DNA of 64,000 bases from Bryobacterales bacterium (GTDB lineage Bacteria > Acidobacteriota > Terriglobia > Bryobacterales > Bryobacteraceae): the NCBI GenBank assembly GCA_016716385.1, contig JADJWL010000025.1:310001-374000 (forward strand). Reading direction: 5' to 3'. Positions within the stretch are counted from its first letter, which is position 1. Each line of letters begins with the position of its first letter. Below are positions 44,350-54,768 of this stretch, in pieces. The position numbers were made by a program, and so were the translations under genes. Below the pieces are notes generated by a model, which had not been told where the DNA came from, made no database searches, and worked only from the letters and a program-made list of their open reading frames with translations.

Positions 44350-44443
44350 GCGCGCGGGGGGTCCCCCGAACCCCCGCGCGCGAGGCCGCAGCCTCAGCGA
44401 GCGCCCGCAGGCGCCGCGATGAGGAGAGGTAGCAGTTCCTCTC
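44350..44443 (-). promoter_or_regulatory. Four consecutive hairpins in the ileS upstream region
   Basis: The stems are: CGCGCGGGGG (44351-44360) with CCCCCGCGCG (44371-44380), extendable by one pair; GAGGC-CGCA-GCCTC (44382-44395); GCGCC-CGCA-GGCGC (44401-44414); and GAGAGG (44424-44429) with CCTCTC (44438-44443). The middle two share the loop CGCA. There is no T run after any of them, so they are not simple terminators. They lie between divergent ileS and the PQQ-like gene. A leader RNA element or a dispersed palindromic repeat are both possible. Confidence 0.55.
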
Positions 44444-44560
44444 GCCTTCAGTATCCCTGACGGGTTGTGTGGGTCTGCCTATCCTCATTTGTAAGTGATT
44501 CATTTCAAGGACGATGTGAATTTTTTTCTGCCGTGACCCGGTTTTTGGTACGCTTGGCGA

Positions 44561-45766
44561 GTGCGGCGGCGGCATTTTCTCGCGTGCCTGGCGACCGGTC
44601 CGGCGTGGGCCGGCGATTGGCCTCAGTTTCGCGGACCCGGCGGGCAGGGACACGCGCCTGGCGAAGCTGTCCCCCTCACCTGGAGCGAGTCCGAGAATAT
44701 CCGCTGGAGGACCCCGATCCCGGGCTCGGGGTGGTCGTCCCCTTCGATTCTCGGGGACCGGATCTGGCTCACGACCGCGACCGACGGCAACCGCTCGTTG
44801 CGCGTCCTCGCCCTCGACCGGCATACCGGCAAGATCCTGCAGGATGTCGAGGTGGTGCGGGCCGACCCCGGCAAGATCCATCAGAAGAACAGCCACGCGT
44901 CTCCGACCCCGGTTCTGGAAGGCAACCGCGTCTACGTCCACTACGGCGCCCATGGCACCGCCGCGCTCAATGCCGCCGACGGCTCCGTCCTCTGGAAGAA
45001 GCGGCTCGACTACGATCACCGGCACGGTCCCGGCAACTCGCCGATTCTCTACGACGATCTGCTGATCGTCAACTGCGACGGCTACGACCAGCAGTTCATT
45101 GTCGCGTTCGACAAAAATACCGGGCAGCAGGTTTGGCGCAAGACCCGGCCGGGTTACCAGGCGTACTGCACACCGCTCGTGATCTTCGCCAACGGGCGCG
45201 AACAACTGATCAGCCCCGGCGCTAAGCGTTCGATCGCCTACGATCCGCGCACTGGCGAGGAACTGTGGTGGGTTCTCTATGGCGAAGGCTTCTCCAACGT
45301 CCCGCGGCCGGTCTTCGCGAACGGGCTGGTCTTCATCTGCACCGGGTTCTTCCAGCCGTCTCTCTACGCTGTCAGGCCCGACGGCAAGGGGGATGTCACC
45401 GCTACCCACATCGTGTGGCAGACGAACCGGGGCGTCCCGCTGACGCCGTCGCCGATTGTCGTCGGCGACGAGCTCTACATGGTCACGGACCAGGGCGTGG
45501 GTTCCTGCCTCGACACGAAGACTGGGAAGGTCCACTGGCGGGAGCGGCTCGGTGGCAACTACTCGGCCTCGCCGGTACTGGCAGCCGGACGTTTGTATTT
45601 TCCGAACGAAGAAGGCGAGACGAAAGTCATCGCACCGGGAACTAAGTTCGAACTTCTCGCGACCAACCGGCTGGAAGAGGCGATTCTCGCGTCAATGGCT
45701 GTGGTCGATGGCGTCATTTACGTCAGGACGAGCCAGCACCTATACTGCATTGCGGGCCAAGCCTAG
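44561..45766 (+). CDS. Exported PQQ-like beta-propeller protein
   Basis: The 401-aa product starts at GTG 44561 and has a short signal MRRRHFLACLATGPAWAG. The sequence is a run of PQQ-type propeller blades: WPQFRGPGGQGHAPG, RVLALDRHTGKIL, AALNAADGSVLWKKRL, VAFDKNTGQQVWRKTR, IAYDPRTGEELWWV, CLDTKTGKVHWRERL. The family binds PQQ only in true dehydrogenases; here the Trp-docking blades are present but no cofactor or active-site residues could be assigned. A periplasmic scaffold or BamB-like role is possible. Confidence 0.88.
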   Translation: MRRRHFLACLATGPAWAGDWPQFRGPGGQGHAPGEAVPLTWSESENIRWRTPIPGSGWSSPSILGDRIWLTTATDGNRSLRVLALDRHTGKILQDVEVVRADPGKIHQKNSHASPTPVLEGNRVYVHYGAHGTAALNAADGSVLWKKRLDYDHRHGPGNSPILYDDLLIVNCDGYDQQFIVAFDKNTGQQVWRKTRPGYQAYCTPLVIFANGREQLISPGAKRSIAYDPRTGEELWWVLYGEGFSNVPRPVFANGLVFICTGFFQPSLYAVRPDGKGDVTATHIVWQTNRGVPLTPSPIVVGDELYMVTDQGVGSCLDTKTGKVHWRERLGGNYSASPVLAAGRLYFPNEEGETKVIAPGTKFELLATNRLEEAILASMAVVDGVIYVRTSQHLYCIAGQA

Positions 45767-45799
45767 CCGTTTGGAATCCAGGCCTGGCGGCTGGCCCGG

Positions 45800-47128
45800 C
45801 TACCCGAACACGCGCAGCGGCTCGACTTCCGCTGCTTCGGCGGGGTGGAACAACGCGCGGTCGGAGGGGAACGCCGGCTCGAGTTGATCGAACCAGGTCG
45901 CGTGGGAATCGAACTTGGCGAAGAACGGCCGCCCGACCATTTCCGGATCGCGGGCCTGCAGGTACTCCAGCACGAACACACGCCGCCCATTCACCGTCGA
46001 AACCCCCACCACCCGGACCTTGCCGGGGTGTGCTGACATTGACGGTCCGCGGACAGTCCGCGCCAAGCCCGATACCTGCCGGTACGCGTCGCGGAAGATC
46101 TCCCACGCCTCCACCAGCGGTACCTCGAAGTAGCTGCGCGCGCCCGTGTCGCGCTCGACGAACATGTAATACGGGATCGCGCCGAGATTCGCCCCGGTCC
46201 GCCAAAGGTCCGCCCACGCCTGCGCATCGTCGTTGATGTGGCGCACGAGCGGAGACTGCATCCGCACAACGGCGCCCGTGGCCCGGATGCGCCGCAGAGC
46301 CTCGCGGGCAATCGGCGTGGAAAGTTCCACCGGGTGGTTATAGTGCGCCATCAGCGCCAACTGCCGGCCGGACGCCACCACGCGCTCAAACAGCCGCAAG
46401 ACTTCATCGGCATCGGGATCGGTCACGAATCGCTGCGGCCAGTAGCCGACGCTCTTCGTTCCAATGCGGATCGTGTGCAGGCTCTCCAATTTGCTTTCGA
46501 GCAGGGGCTCGATGTACCCCGCGAGAACGTTGGCGCGCATGATCATCGGGTCGCCGCCGGTAATCAGGACGTCGCTCACTTCCGGGTGACGCTGCAGGTA
46601 GCGCACCAACTCCGCGGTTTCCCGCGACGCCATTTTCAGGTCCGCCATGCCGACAAACTGCGCCCAGCGGAAGCAGAAGGTGCAATAGGCGTGGCATGTC
46701 TGGCCTTGGCTCGGGAAAAACAGGACTGTCTCGTCGTACTTGTGCTGCATCCCCGGCAGCGGCCGTCCGTCGAGGCGGGCGACATTATCCGTCATCTGCC
46801 CTGCGGGGTGCGGATTCAGCGACCTTCGGATGGCGTCAGCCGCCGCCCGGATCTGTTCGTTCGGCGCCTTGGCGCGCAGCAGCTCCCGGACGTGCGCGTA
46901 GTCAGTTGGATCCAACATGCCGCGCTGGGAGAATGTGAGCTGGTACATCGGGTCGTCGGGCACCCGGTCCCAGTCGATCAGTTCCTCCACCACGTACTCG
47001 TTGGTGCGGAATGGCAGGACGAGCGACACAACGCGGATCGCCTCGCGCAAATCAGGCCGCAGGCGATCCCAGAAGGGGTGCCGCTCGACGTTGCTGCGAT
47101 CGATAGCTTGGAATCGTTTTGTGTTCAT
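45800..47128 (-). CDS. kamA: KamA-family radical SAM protein (lysine 2,3-aminomutase-like)
   Basis: The start is ATG 47128; 442 aa. The cluster motif is CHAYCTFCFRW (CxxxCxxC). It also has MTDNVARLDGRPLPGMQHKYDETVLFF, SDVLITGGDPMIM and IRIGTKSVGYWPQRF. KamA-type enzymes move an amino group using SAM and PLP (for example lysine to beta-lysine); related YodO/EF-P-type proteins share the fold. The N-terminal EF-P-lysine class EpmB is shorter, so this longer form favours the KamA branch. The substrate is uncertain, and no EF-P gene or partner lies nearby. Confidence 0.85.
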   Translation of the reverse strand: MNTKRFQAIDRSNVERHPFWDRLRPDLREAIRVVSLVLPFRTNEYVVEELIDWDRVPDDPMYQLTFSQRGMLDPTDYAHVRELLRAKAPNEQIRAAADAIRRSLNPHPAGQMTDNVARLDGRPLPGMQHKYDETVLFFPSQGQTCHAYCTFCFRWAQFVGMADLKMASRETAELVRYLQRHPEVSDVLITGGDPMIMRANVLAGYIEPLLESKLESLHTIRIGTKSVGYWPQRFVTDPDADEVLRLFERVVASGRQLALMAHYNHPVELSTPIAREALRRIRATGAVVRMQSPLVRHINDDAQAWADLWRTGANLGAIPYYMFVERDTGARSYFEVPLVEAWEIFRDAYRQVSGLARTVRGPSMSAHPGKVRVVGVSTVNGRRVFVLEYLQARDPEMVGRPFFAKFDSHATWFDQLEPAFPSDRALFHPAEAAEVEPLRVFG

Positions 47129-47262
47129 GGGCGCTCTCCGATCTCCAGACAGACTCCGGGTGTCGCCGTTTCCCAGCGGACGATGCCTTGTACTTCTAAG
47201 GTACGGCGCCGGGGGCTCCTGAAGGCATCCCGGAAACGGGGGATACGGAGAACGAAAACCCA

Positions 47263-49287
47263 CTATTGGCCGGACATGTAGTAGTCCCACTGGGCGGCGG
47301 ATTGCTCCACGATCCGTGGGATATCTCCCTCCAAAACATAGCGTTGCGCAGCAAGGTCAGCCGCCGCCTGGCGCACCTGGCGGAGGAAGTCCTCACGGTT
47401 CCGGTACCGTTCGGCGATCGAGAGCCGTGGATCTCCCGTGCGTTCCCGCTCGGCTTTCGTCTTCGGAAACGGGAGCCACGAGCCGGTCATGCTGAACAGT
47501 TCGTTCGGGGCGCCGATCTCCGGCGCGCGCAGATTCCACCCCGTATTCGTTCCCAGTGGAACCGTGATCACAGGCAGGCGGATGCCGGAGGTCTCGTTGC
47601 CGTCGCGGTCCACCTGCGGGACCTTCATCGGGAACGGCTTGCCGAGGTGCGGCGGTTCGATCGCGACCACACCCTTCGACCGGAACTCGGGCCCGTAGTC
47701 GGCCCGGAACGCGGTCTGGATATGCGTCGGGAAAGCGACACCGGGGATCTTCGGGAACTGGACCGCAGGCAGCGGCACAAGCTGATCTTTGTCGATGCGC
47801 GGGTGCTGAGACGGCGGCGGTTCCTTGCCCTCGGCGACCCAGGCCTGCATGGCATCCAGCAGCGCGCGGAAGGCCCAGCGGTAGTCGTTCGTATTGGCCA
47901 TATTCTGCTGTTTGCCTTGCCGCGGCGGGAACGAACCAGGCCCGTGGTTGGTCCCCGCAACCAGGTAGACGCGCGTTTCCGGTCCCGGTCCGAAGTCGCG
48001 GCTGCCATCCACATTCTGATGGATGAGCGAGGCGGAGCGGCCGTAATACTCATACGAGGAGTTCGTGTAGAAGACCTTCGGCACGGATTTCTGTTGCATC
48101 GGCCGCGCGAGAATCCCCTCTTCGAGACCGGTCTCAGGATCCTTCTGCGCGAGGTCGGTAAACGGGAAGATGTCCGTCGGGTAAAGGAAGTTGAAATGCG
48201 GGCGGGCGTCGCGCGACGGCTGCGCGAAGCGGTGGTTGAAGCTGCCACGCCCTCCGCCTGCCACACTGGGCCAGAGGCCGTCGAACGCCATCCGGCCTTG
48301 CTCGTCCCGGTTCATTCCAAAGTAGAGAAACGTGCGCAGGAAACGGCCGCTTTGCGAAGAGCCAAAGCCGATCGTATGCCTGATGTCGCGATGTGCGTTG
48401 CCGAGCGGCATCTCCGTCGTACCGGGCGCCCCGTATTTCAGGAAGGACATCAGATCTCGCGTTGCCGCCAGGCCCAGGCCGACCAGTTTCGGATCCAAAG
48501 CCTGGTAGACCACCTCGTAGATCTTGCCAGGCTGGAAGCCGCTGGCCATATACACGTGCGCCGTGTCAGGAACCGGTCCGCTGCCGCCGTCGCGGGCGAG
48601 CTGCCACTGATCGCGGGGAATCTGCTGCCGCGGACACTGTGCGCAATCGCGGACGGTCATGGAACGCGGAGCGTTCTCGATGGCCCGGTAGGGGATGTGC
48701 GTCCGGTCGGCAAGATGAAAGCTGCGGATCAGCGTGTCCGGCACGAAATCCGAGCGCACAACACCGGTGACCGAGAGCCCGTCACGCGTGGCAATGGGGA
48801 CGTAGAAGCGCAGCAGATCTTTCTCCGGCGGCACGTCCTGCTGCCAGCCCATCCAAACCAGCGTGTAACCGCGCTCCATCAGGAAACCGTCGCCGAAGTG
48901 CTCCGCCTCGCGAGGATCGAACGATCCCGCGCCGAGGTTGTACTTGTCGAGCAGTCCCTTCCGGCCCCGGTTGGACACCTCGTAGAAGACGGTCCGGTTG
49001 CCCTTGCTGAGGTCCTTCGGCGCCAGCACGTAGAGATCGGCGGAAAACTCGACCTTGCCGTGGCTGTTGCGCGGAGCCAGATCGATGTCGGAGATGAGGC
49101 GATTCGCTTCGTTCCCGGGATCGACCTCGAAAAAGACTCTCCCGGTCAACCGCTCGTATGCCCCGGTCTTGCCAAAGGCTTTGCCTGCGAGGACATCGCT
49201 TCGCTCGGCGATCTCCACCCGCACAACAGCGGCCGGACTCGCAGCCGCCAGCGCCAACACGGCAGTCAGGTACCTCAACAGACTCAT
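47263..49287 (-). CDS. Large exported alpha/beta hydrolase domain protein
   Basis: This 674-aa protein has signal MSLLRYLTAVLALAAASPAA. The N-terminal half is beta-rich (VRVEIAERSDVLAGKAFGKTGAYERLTGRVFFEVDP). The C-terminal half is an alpha/beta hydrolase of the 'alpha/beta hydrolase domain' group, with the elbow HTIGFGSSQSGRFLRTFLYFG (nucleophile in GSSQSG) and a late GTNHGPGSFPP histidine. A Cys pair (CAQCPR) near residue 215 is also seen. Such proteins are common in Acidobacteriota and in marine organisms; the substrates are not known. The gene is divergent from yacL. Confidence 0.85.
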   Translation of the reverse strand: MSLLRYLTAVLALAAASPAAVVRVEIAERSDVLAGKAFGKTGAYERLTGRVFFEVDPGNEANRLISDIDLAPRNSHGKVEFSADLYVLAPKDLSKGNRTVFYEVSNRGRKGLLDKYNLGAGSFDPREAEHFGDGFLMERGYTLVWMGWQQDVPPEKDLLRFYVPIATRDGLSVTGVVRSDFVPDTLIRSFHLADRTHIPYRAIENAPRSMTVRDCAQCPRQQIPRDQWQLARDGGSGPVPDTAHVYMASGFQPGKIYEVVYQALDPKLVGLGLAATRDLMSFLKYGAPGTTEMPLGNAHRDIRHTIGFGSSQSGRFLRTFLYFGMNRDEQGRMAFDGLWPSVAGGGRGSFNHRFAQPSRDARPHFNFLYPTDIFPFTDLAQKDPETGLEEGILARPMQQKSVPKVFYTNSSYEYYGRSASLIHQNVDGSRDFGPGPETRVYLVAGTNHGPGSFPPRQGKQQNMANTNDYRWAFRALLDAMQAWVAEGKEPPPSQHPRIDKDQLVPLPAVQFPKIPGVAFPTHIQTAFRADYGPEFRSKGVVAIEPPHLGKPFPMKVPQVDRDGNETSGIRLPVITVPLGTNTGWNLRAPEIGAPNELFSMTGSWLPFPKTKAERERTGDPRLSIAERYRNREDFLRQVRQAAADLAAQRYVLEGDIPRIVEQSAAQWDYYMSGQ

Positions 49288-49340
49288 GATTCGCTAGTCT
49301 ATAGCAGAATCCCGCGCCGGGGGGTGGCCATGCTCGATGG

Positions 49341-49346
49341 TATACT
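49341..49346 (+). promoter_or_regulatory. Candidate -10 box before the yacL-ispD-ispF unit
   Basis: TATACT matches the -10 consensus at 5 of 6 positions and lies 46 bases before the GTG. No clear -35 hexamer is seen at 16-18 bases upstream, so this is suggestive only. Confidence 0.3.
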
Positions 49347-49392
49347 CGTGCCACGGGTCTCCGTTCGCGATACCCGGGAGGGTTGACACCTG

Positions 49393-50451
<1,059 letters not shown>

Positions 50452-50458
50452 CGCGGCC

Positions 50459-51181
50459 ATGACTGTATCGCTGATTTTGCCCGCAGCCGGGCTCGGCACT
50501 CGCATGACGCGCACAGCCGAGGGGGAGAAGAAGCAGTTCATGCTTCTCGACGGTGTACCGATTCTCGTGCACACCATCCGGAAGTTCATCGCCGCGGGAT
50601 CCATCCGTGAAATCGTCGTCGCCGCGCGGCCCGAAGACATGGCCTCGGTCCAGGACATGCTGCGGACCGAGCCGGTGCCGGTTCCGGTGCGCGTCGTCAC
50701 GGGCGGCGACACGCGCCAGGAGTCCGTCGAGAACGCCCTCCGCAGTCTCCGGCCGCCGCCGGACCTCGTCGCCGTCCACGACGCCGTGCGGCCGTTCATC
50801 GCCACCAACACGATCCGCGCCGTCATCGCCGAAGCGGCCGCACACGGCGCCGCCATCACGGGAATCGTTCCTGTCGATACGGTCAAGCAGGTCGGGCCGC
50901 CGCAATCAGGCAGCACGAAGATCCGCGCTACGATTCCGCGAGACCATCTTGTCCTGGCGCAAACGCCGCAAGTGTTCAGCTACCGGTTGCTGGTGGATGC
51001 GTTCGCGGCGGCGCGCGCCGACGGCTTCCAGGGCACCGACGAGTCAAGCCTCGTGGAGCGCCTGGAGACCGTCGAAGTCCGCGTCGTTCAGGGCAGTGAG
51101 CACAATATCAAGATCACGCGTCCGGGAGACCTGGAGATCGCCCGCCTGCTGCTGCGAATGGAATCGGAGAAATCCGCGTGA
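50459..51181 (+). CDS. ispD: 2-C-methyl-D-erythritol 4-phosphate cytidylyltransferase
   Basis: This 240-aa protein has the CTP-binding start SLILPAAGLGTRMTRTAEGEKKQFMLL, VVTGGDTRQESVENAL, VAVHDAVRPFIA, and TQTPQVF-equivalent AQTPQVFSYRLL ending TDESSLVERL. These are all IspD signatures. It makes CDP-methylerythritol in the MEP isoprenoid pathway. ispF follows with a 4-base GTGA overlap, giving two steps of one pathway in order. Confidence 0.95.
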   Translation: MTVSLILPAAGLGTRMTRTAEGEKKQFMLLDGVPILVHTIRKFIAAGSIREIVVAARPEDMASVQDMLRTEPVPVPVRVVTGGDTRQESVENALRSLRPPPDLVAVHDAVRPFIATNTIRAVIAEAAAHGAAITGIVPVDTVKQVGPPQSGSTKIRATIPRDHLVLAQTPQVFSYRLLVDAFAAARADGFQGTDESSLVERLETVEVRVVQGSEHNIKITRPGDLEIARLLLRMESEKSA

Positions 51182-51666
51182 GCCACTACCGCGTCGGGCA
51201 GGGTTGGGATACCCACCGTCTGGCGGCCGGCCGTGCCTTGATCCTCGGCGGCGTCACCGTGCAATCGGACCTCGGGCTCGAGGGGCACTCAGACGCGGAC
51301 ATCCTCACGCACGCCATCACCGATGCCTTACTGGGCGCGGCGGCCTTGGGAGATATCGGCATGCATTTCCCGAATACCGATCCTCTGTGGAAGGACACGA
51401 AGAGCGCCGTGTTCCTAGGCCATGCGCTGACACTCGTTCACCAGGCGGGGTACGAACTTGTCAACGTCGACTCGACCGTCATCCTGGAACGCCCGAAGCT
51501 GAAGGAGTACCGGATGCCGATTCGGGAATCGCTTGCCGCAACACTCAGGATTCCCCTCGACTGCGTTTCGGTGAAGTTCAAGACGGCCGAGGGCGAGGGT
51601 CCCGTTGGTGAACGCCGGACCGCCGAGGCGCAAGCCATCGTCACTTTGCGCCGGATGGAGCCATAA
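51178..51666 (+). CDS. ispF: 2-C-methyl-D-erythritol 2,4-cyclodiphosphate synthase
   Basis: This 162-aa protein starts at GTG, overlapping ispD. The zinc ligands Asp11 and His13 lie in GQGWDTHRL, and His45 in EGHSDADILTHAI; the phosphate-binding part is GIGMHFPNTDP-like (DIGMHFPNTDP). VSVKFKTAEGEGPVGE completes the family signature. It converts CDP-ME 2-phosphate to the cyclic diphosphate. Its last 26 bases overlap the convergent peptidase gene. Confidence 0.96.
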   Translation: MSHYRVGQGWDTHRLAAGRALILGGVTVQSDLGLEGHSDADILTHAITDALLGAAALGDIGMHFPNTDPLWKDTKSAVFLGHALTLVHQAGYELVNVDSTVILERPKLKEYRMPIRESLAATLRIPLDCVSVKFKTAEGEGPVGERRTAEAQAIVTLRRMEP

Positions 51667-53263
51667 GGCTGCGCTCGCGCGCGGGCAGGAACTCGTCGCC
51701 GGGATTCCAGGAGGACAGCGCCTTCTGGTTCGCCGCTTCCACTCCGACGCGCATCCCGAAGACCGCCAGTTCCTCAATTCCGGAGAAGTCCCAGTCTTCG
51801 CGATATTCGTCTGACGGCTGGTGATAGTGGCGCGCCACGTAGTCACGCGCAACCGTGTCGCCGAAATCCGCTGGTTTGCCCCGGAACTCGCGGCCAGACC
51901 GGATCGAGAACGCGGGAATACCCGCGCGGGCGAACGAGAAGTGGTCGGAACGGTAGTACGATCCGGCCTCAGGCCGCGGATCGGGCGCGATTGCAAGAGT
52001 CATGCGCTCGGCCACCTGGCGGACCAGCGGCCAGAGGGTCGTGCGTTCCGCCCCGGCAACAACAATATCCGCAGTCCGGCCGAACGGCCAGAGAGCATCG
52101 TAGTTGAGCGCCGCTACAGTCTGGCCCGGCGGTACCAGCGGTTGGCGCGTGTAGTAATCCGAGCCGCGCAGCCCGTTTTCTTCGGCCGTGACCGCGAGAA
52201 ACAATGCGGACCGCCGCGGCTTGAGCGGCAGGCTCGCCCACGCGCGCGCCAGTTCGAGCAGGACGGCGCATCCGGTGGCATTGTCCACGGCGCCGTTGTA
52301 GATGCGGTCTCCATCGCCGGACTCGGCGAGGCCCAGGTGGTCCCAATGCGCGCTGTAGATCACCGCCTGGCCGGCCAGCTCCGGATCGGAGCCCGTCACC
52401 CTGGCTACGACATTGCGGGATTCGATGTCGCGAATCCGGGAGCGAACCTCGCCCCGGATCCTCAGAGGCAGAGCTACAGGCTGGAAGGCCCGTTCACGCG
52501 ACGCCTTCCAGAGGGCTTCGAAATCGTGGCCGGCGAGCGACAGCATGCGCCGCGCGGCATCCTGAGTCACCCAGCCGGCGAGGGCCAGGTCGTGCGTGTC
52601 CGCGGCGCGGCGCACCATCGCATCTTCGCTGCCCCACGAGTTGCGGACGACGTCCCACCCGTAACTGGCCGTCTCCGTGGTGTGGAGCAACAGGACCGCG
52701 CGAGCTCCGCGACGGGTGGCTTCCTCGTACTTGTAGGTCCAGCGGCCATAGTAGGTGAGCGCGCGGCCTCCGAAGAACTTCGGGTCGGCCGACTCAGGCT
52801 CGTTGGTGAACAGCAGGACAACCTTGCCGCGCACGTCCGTGCCCTTGTAGTCGTCCCAGCCAAACTCCGGGGCGTGAATCCCGTGACCGGCAAAGACGGC
52901 GCCGGAGTCGATGGTTTCCGACGGAGTCTGGAGCCGGTTCACGCCGGCGAAGTCGTCGAGCCAGCGCAGCGTCACGGTTCGCCCGCCCGCGGTGGCCGTC
53001 AGTTCCGGCGACCCATCTGTCCGTACGCCCACCAGAGGGACAGCCTGGAAGTACGTGCCGTTCTCGCCCGCCGGTTCGGCGCCTGCCAGAGCGAACTGCG
53101 TCGCCAGGTATTCCTCGGTCAGCGCGCCGCCGCGGGTCCCGACACCGCGTCCCTCCAACAGGTCGCTCGCGAGAAATTGCACATGGGCGCGCAGGCGCTC
53201 CGAAGAGACCGGTTGGGCGCCGGCCGCCGCGGCCGCCAGGCAGAGCACCAGGAGGAACTTCAT
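51641..53263 (-). CDS. Exported M28 family metallopeptidase
   Basis: This 540-aa protein has signal MKFLLVLCLAAAAAGAQ. A PA-like inserted domain precedes the zinc peptidase core: VIYSAHWDHLG (metal His), NGAVDNATGCAVLLELA (bridging Asp), VTAEENGLRGS (catalytic Glu pair), ALNYDALWPFG and ARHYHQPSDEY (late His). This is the M28 aminopeptidase layout, commonly releasing N-terminal residues from peptides in the periplasm. Length is usual for PA-domain M28 peptidases. Confidence 0.93.
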   Translation of the reverse strand: MKFLLVLCLAAAAAGAQPVSSERLRAHVQFLASDLLEGRGVGTRGGALTEEYLATQFALAGAEPAGENGTYFQAVPLVGVRTDGSPELTATAGGRTVTLRWLDDFAGVNRLQTPSETIDSGAVFAGHGIHAPEFGWDDYKGTDVRGKVVLLFTNEPESADPKFFGGRALTYYGRWTYKYEEATRRGARAVLLLHTTETASYGWDVVRNSWGSEDAMVRRAADTHDLALAGWVTQDAARRMLSLAGHDFEALWKASRERAFQPVALPLRIRGEVRSRIRDIESRNVVARVTGSDPELAGQAVIYSAHWDHLGLAESGDGDRIYNGAVDNATGCAVLLELARAWASLPLKPRRSALFLAVTAEENGLRGSDYYTRQPLVPPGQTVAALNYDALWPFGRTADIVVAGAERTTLWPLVRQVAERMTLAIAPDPRPEAGSYYRSDHFSFARAGIPAFSIRSGREFRGKPADFGDTVARDYVARHYHQPSDEYREDWDFSGIEELAVFGMRVGVEAANQKALSSWNPGDEFLPARERSLMAPSGAK

Positions 53264-53280
53264 CCCGGACGCGGGCCGTG

Positions 53281-53847
53281 TTATCGGCTGCGCTCCTTCA
53301 CTTCGAGGATAAACTCGCTGCCTGCGTCGAAGCGGACATTCGCCCCTTCAGCCGCCACCTGAATCAGGACGAGGGAAGCTGCCGCGCCCACACCGGCGCC
53401 AATCGCCGCGCCTTTCGCCCCACCAAGGATGCCCCCCAGGAGAGCCCCGGCGCCGGTCGCGACGGCGGCTTTACCGAGGTTGTTCTTGCGGCGGATCACA
53501 CGTCCCTCTTCGTCGACGTCCTCCTCCCCCTGCGAGTTAACCATTGTCTTGACGGAAGACTGCACTGGGGTCCGCTTGTCGTTATGGACGAGCGTCTCGA
53601 ACGTGAAATTGAGAACGGATGTTCCTTTCACTTTCTTCCCGCTCTTCGATTCCTTGATGACGCCTTCCATGATGGCGCCCTGAAACTCGGCCGGGCTCAA
53701 GACCTGGGCAGTGATCTGGTCGCCGCGGCGGCTCGTTTCGGTGCTGATAGGACCCAGCAGACGGACACGGAAGTCCGTTTCGGGAATGCTTTGCGCGGCA
53801 AGGAATACAGGCACGCACAGCAGGAGCGCGTTTCGTAAGATCATCAT
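53281..53847 (-). CDS. Exported glycine-zipper protein
   Basis: This 188-aa product has signal MMILRNALLLCVPVFLAAQ. Residues about 20-110 form a beta-rich region (FRVRLLGPISTETSRRGDQITAQVLSPAEF) followed by AVATGAGALLGGILGGAKGAAIGAGVGAAASLVL, a Gly-zipper helix pair typical of outer-membrane-associated YMGG/OmpA-like proteins. The function is unknown. It shares strand and closeness with the zinc-ribbon gene 18 bases upstream. Confidence 0.7.
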   Translation of the reverse strand: MMILRNALLLCVPVFLAAQSIPETDFRVRLLGPISTETSRRGDQITAQVLSPAEFQGAIMEGVIKESKSGKKVKGTSVLNFTFETLVHNDKRTPVQSSVKTMVNSQGEEDVDEEGRVIRRKNNLGKAAVATGAGALLGGILGGAKGAAIGAGVGAAASLVLIQVAAEGANVRFDAGSEFILEVKERSR

Positions 53848-53865
53848 GCGTTCTCCAGCAGCCGG

Positions 53866-54768
53866 CTACTGCAACACCGACCATTTTACCGTGACCACCG
53901 TATGGCGCTTGTTGCGGGCACGGAACGTGAACCGTTTCCAGCCGTTGGCCGGACTGGGGGCTTCGGCGAGAGCGAACTCGCGTGTATCGATCTCGACGAT
54001 GACCGGCACTCCGGGCAGCGCGCCGTTCAGGCGGCCGGCGGTGGCGTCACTGCCGTCGATCGTCACCTGGCCGCCGCGTTCCAACTGGCCGGACCAGACA
54101 ACCACCCCGGAACTCGGGCCGCTGTAGCGCGGCTTCGCCTCCTGGGCGGGTTTAGGCGGCGGAGGCGGCGGAGGCGGCGGGGTCGCCGGATCCGGACGCA
54201 GGATCGGCTGGCGCTCGCGGACGGGCGCCGGAGGAGGCGCGGGCTCAGGCTCGGCCTTCGGTTGCGGCGGAGGAGTTGGCGCTGGTTCCGCAACCGCAGG
54301 AGGCGGCGCCGGAGCGGGCTTCGGCGGTGCCTGGAGCGGCGGCGGCTTGCGCGCCGGCGCGGGCTTGGGTGGCGGGACGGCTCGCGGGGGCTCCGTCCTC
54401 TCAGGAGCGGGCGGCGCCGGAGGAGGCGGCGGCAATTCCGGGAGCGGTTCTTCCACGGGCGGAGCTTGCTCGGGAATCACCTCTGTGACGGGTGGAATCG
54501 GGACGCCCTGGTCTTTGGGCCGGAACGTGATGTAACCCGCGATGCCGCCGCCGATCACCAGGATCAGCGCCGCCAGAACCACAAACGCGCCCTGGCCGCC
54601 ACGCGCCTTCGCTTGTGGGACAGAAGGGGGTAGAACGTACGGGGGATTGGCCGGGGAGGGATCAACTCGCGAGAGCAAAGCCGAGTCGTCTTCCGCTACC
54701 GGCGCGCCGCAAGCCTCGCAGAACCGGAGTCCCGGGCGGAGTTCGGCGTTGCAGTTGGAACAGGTCAT
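53866..54768 (-). CDS. Zinc-ribbon membrane protein with long proline-rich linker
   Basis: The 300-aa protein starts MTCSNCNAELRPGLRFCEACG, a double CxxC zinc ribbon in the cytoplasm. One membrane segment follows (AFVVLAALILVIGGGIAGYI, about residues 60-80). Residues about 85-215 are almost only Pro, Ala, Glu and Lys, a likely extended spacer through the cell wall. The end is a folded beta domain (SGVVVWSGQLERGGQVTIDGSDATAG) ending VTVKWSVLQ. A PASTA- or SPOR-like reach across the periplasm is suggested by layout; the function is not known. Confidence 0.72.
   Translation of the reverse strand: MTCSNCNAELRPGLRFCEACGAPVAEDDSALLSRVDPSPANPPYVLPPSVPQAKARGGQGAFVVLAALILVIGGGIAGYITFRPKDQGVPIPPVTEVIPEQAPPVEEPLPELPPPPPAPPAPERTEPPRAVPPPKPAPARKPPPLQAPPKPAPAPPPAVAEPAPTPPPQPKAEPEPAPPPAPVRERQPILRPDPATPPPPPPPPPKPAQEAKPRYSGPSSGVVVWSGQLERGGQVTIDGSDATAGRLNGALPGVPVIVEIDTREFALAEAPSPANGWKRFTFRARNKRHTVVTVKWSVLQ

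Noticed and set aside
44350..44381. The longest hairpin as a rho-independent terminator
   Set aside because: It lies between divergent gene starts and has no following T run on either strand.
54090..54540. Proline-rich tract as a simple-sequence repeat
   Set aside because: It is a coding linker with irregular Pro/Ala/Glu/Lys codons in the zinc-ribbon gene, not a tandem DNA repeat.
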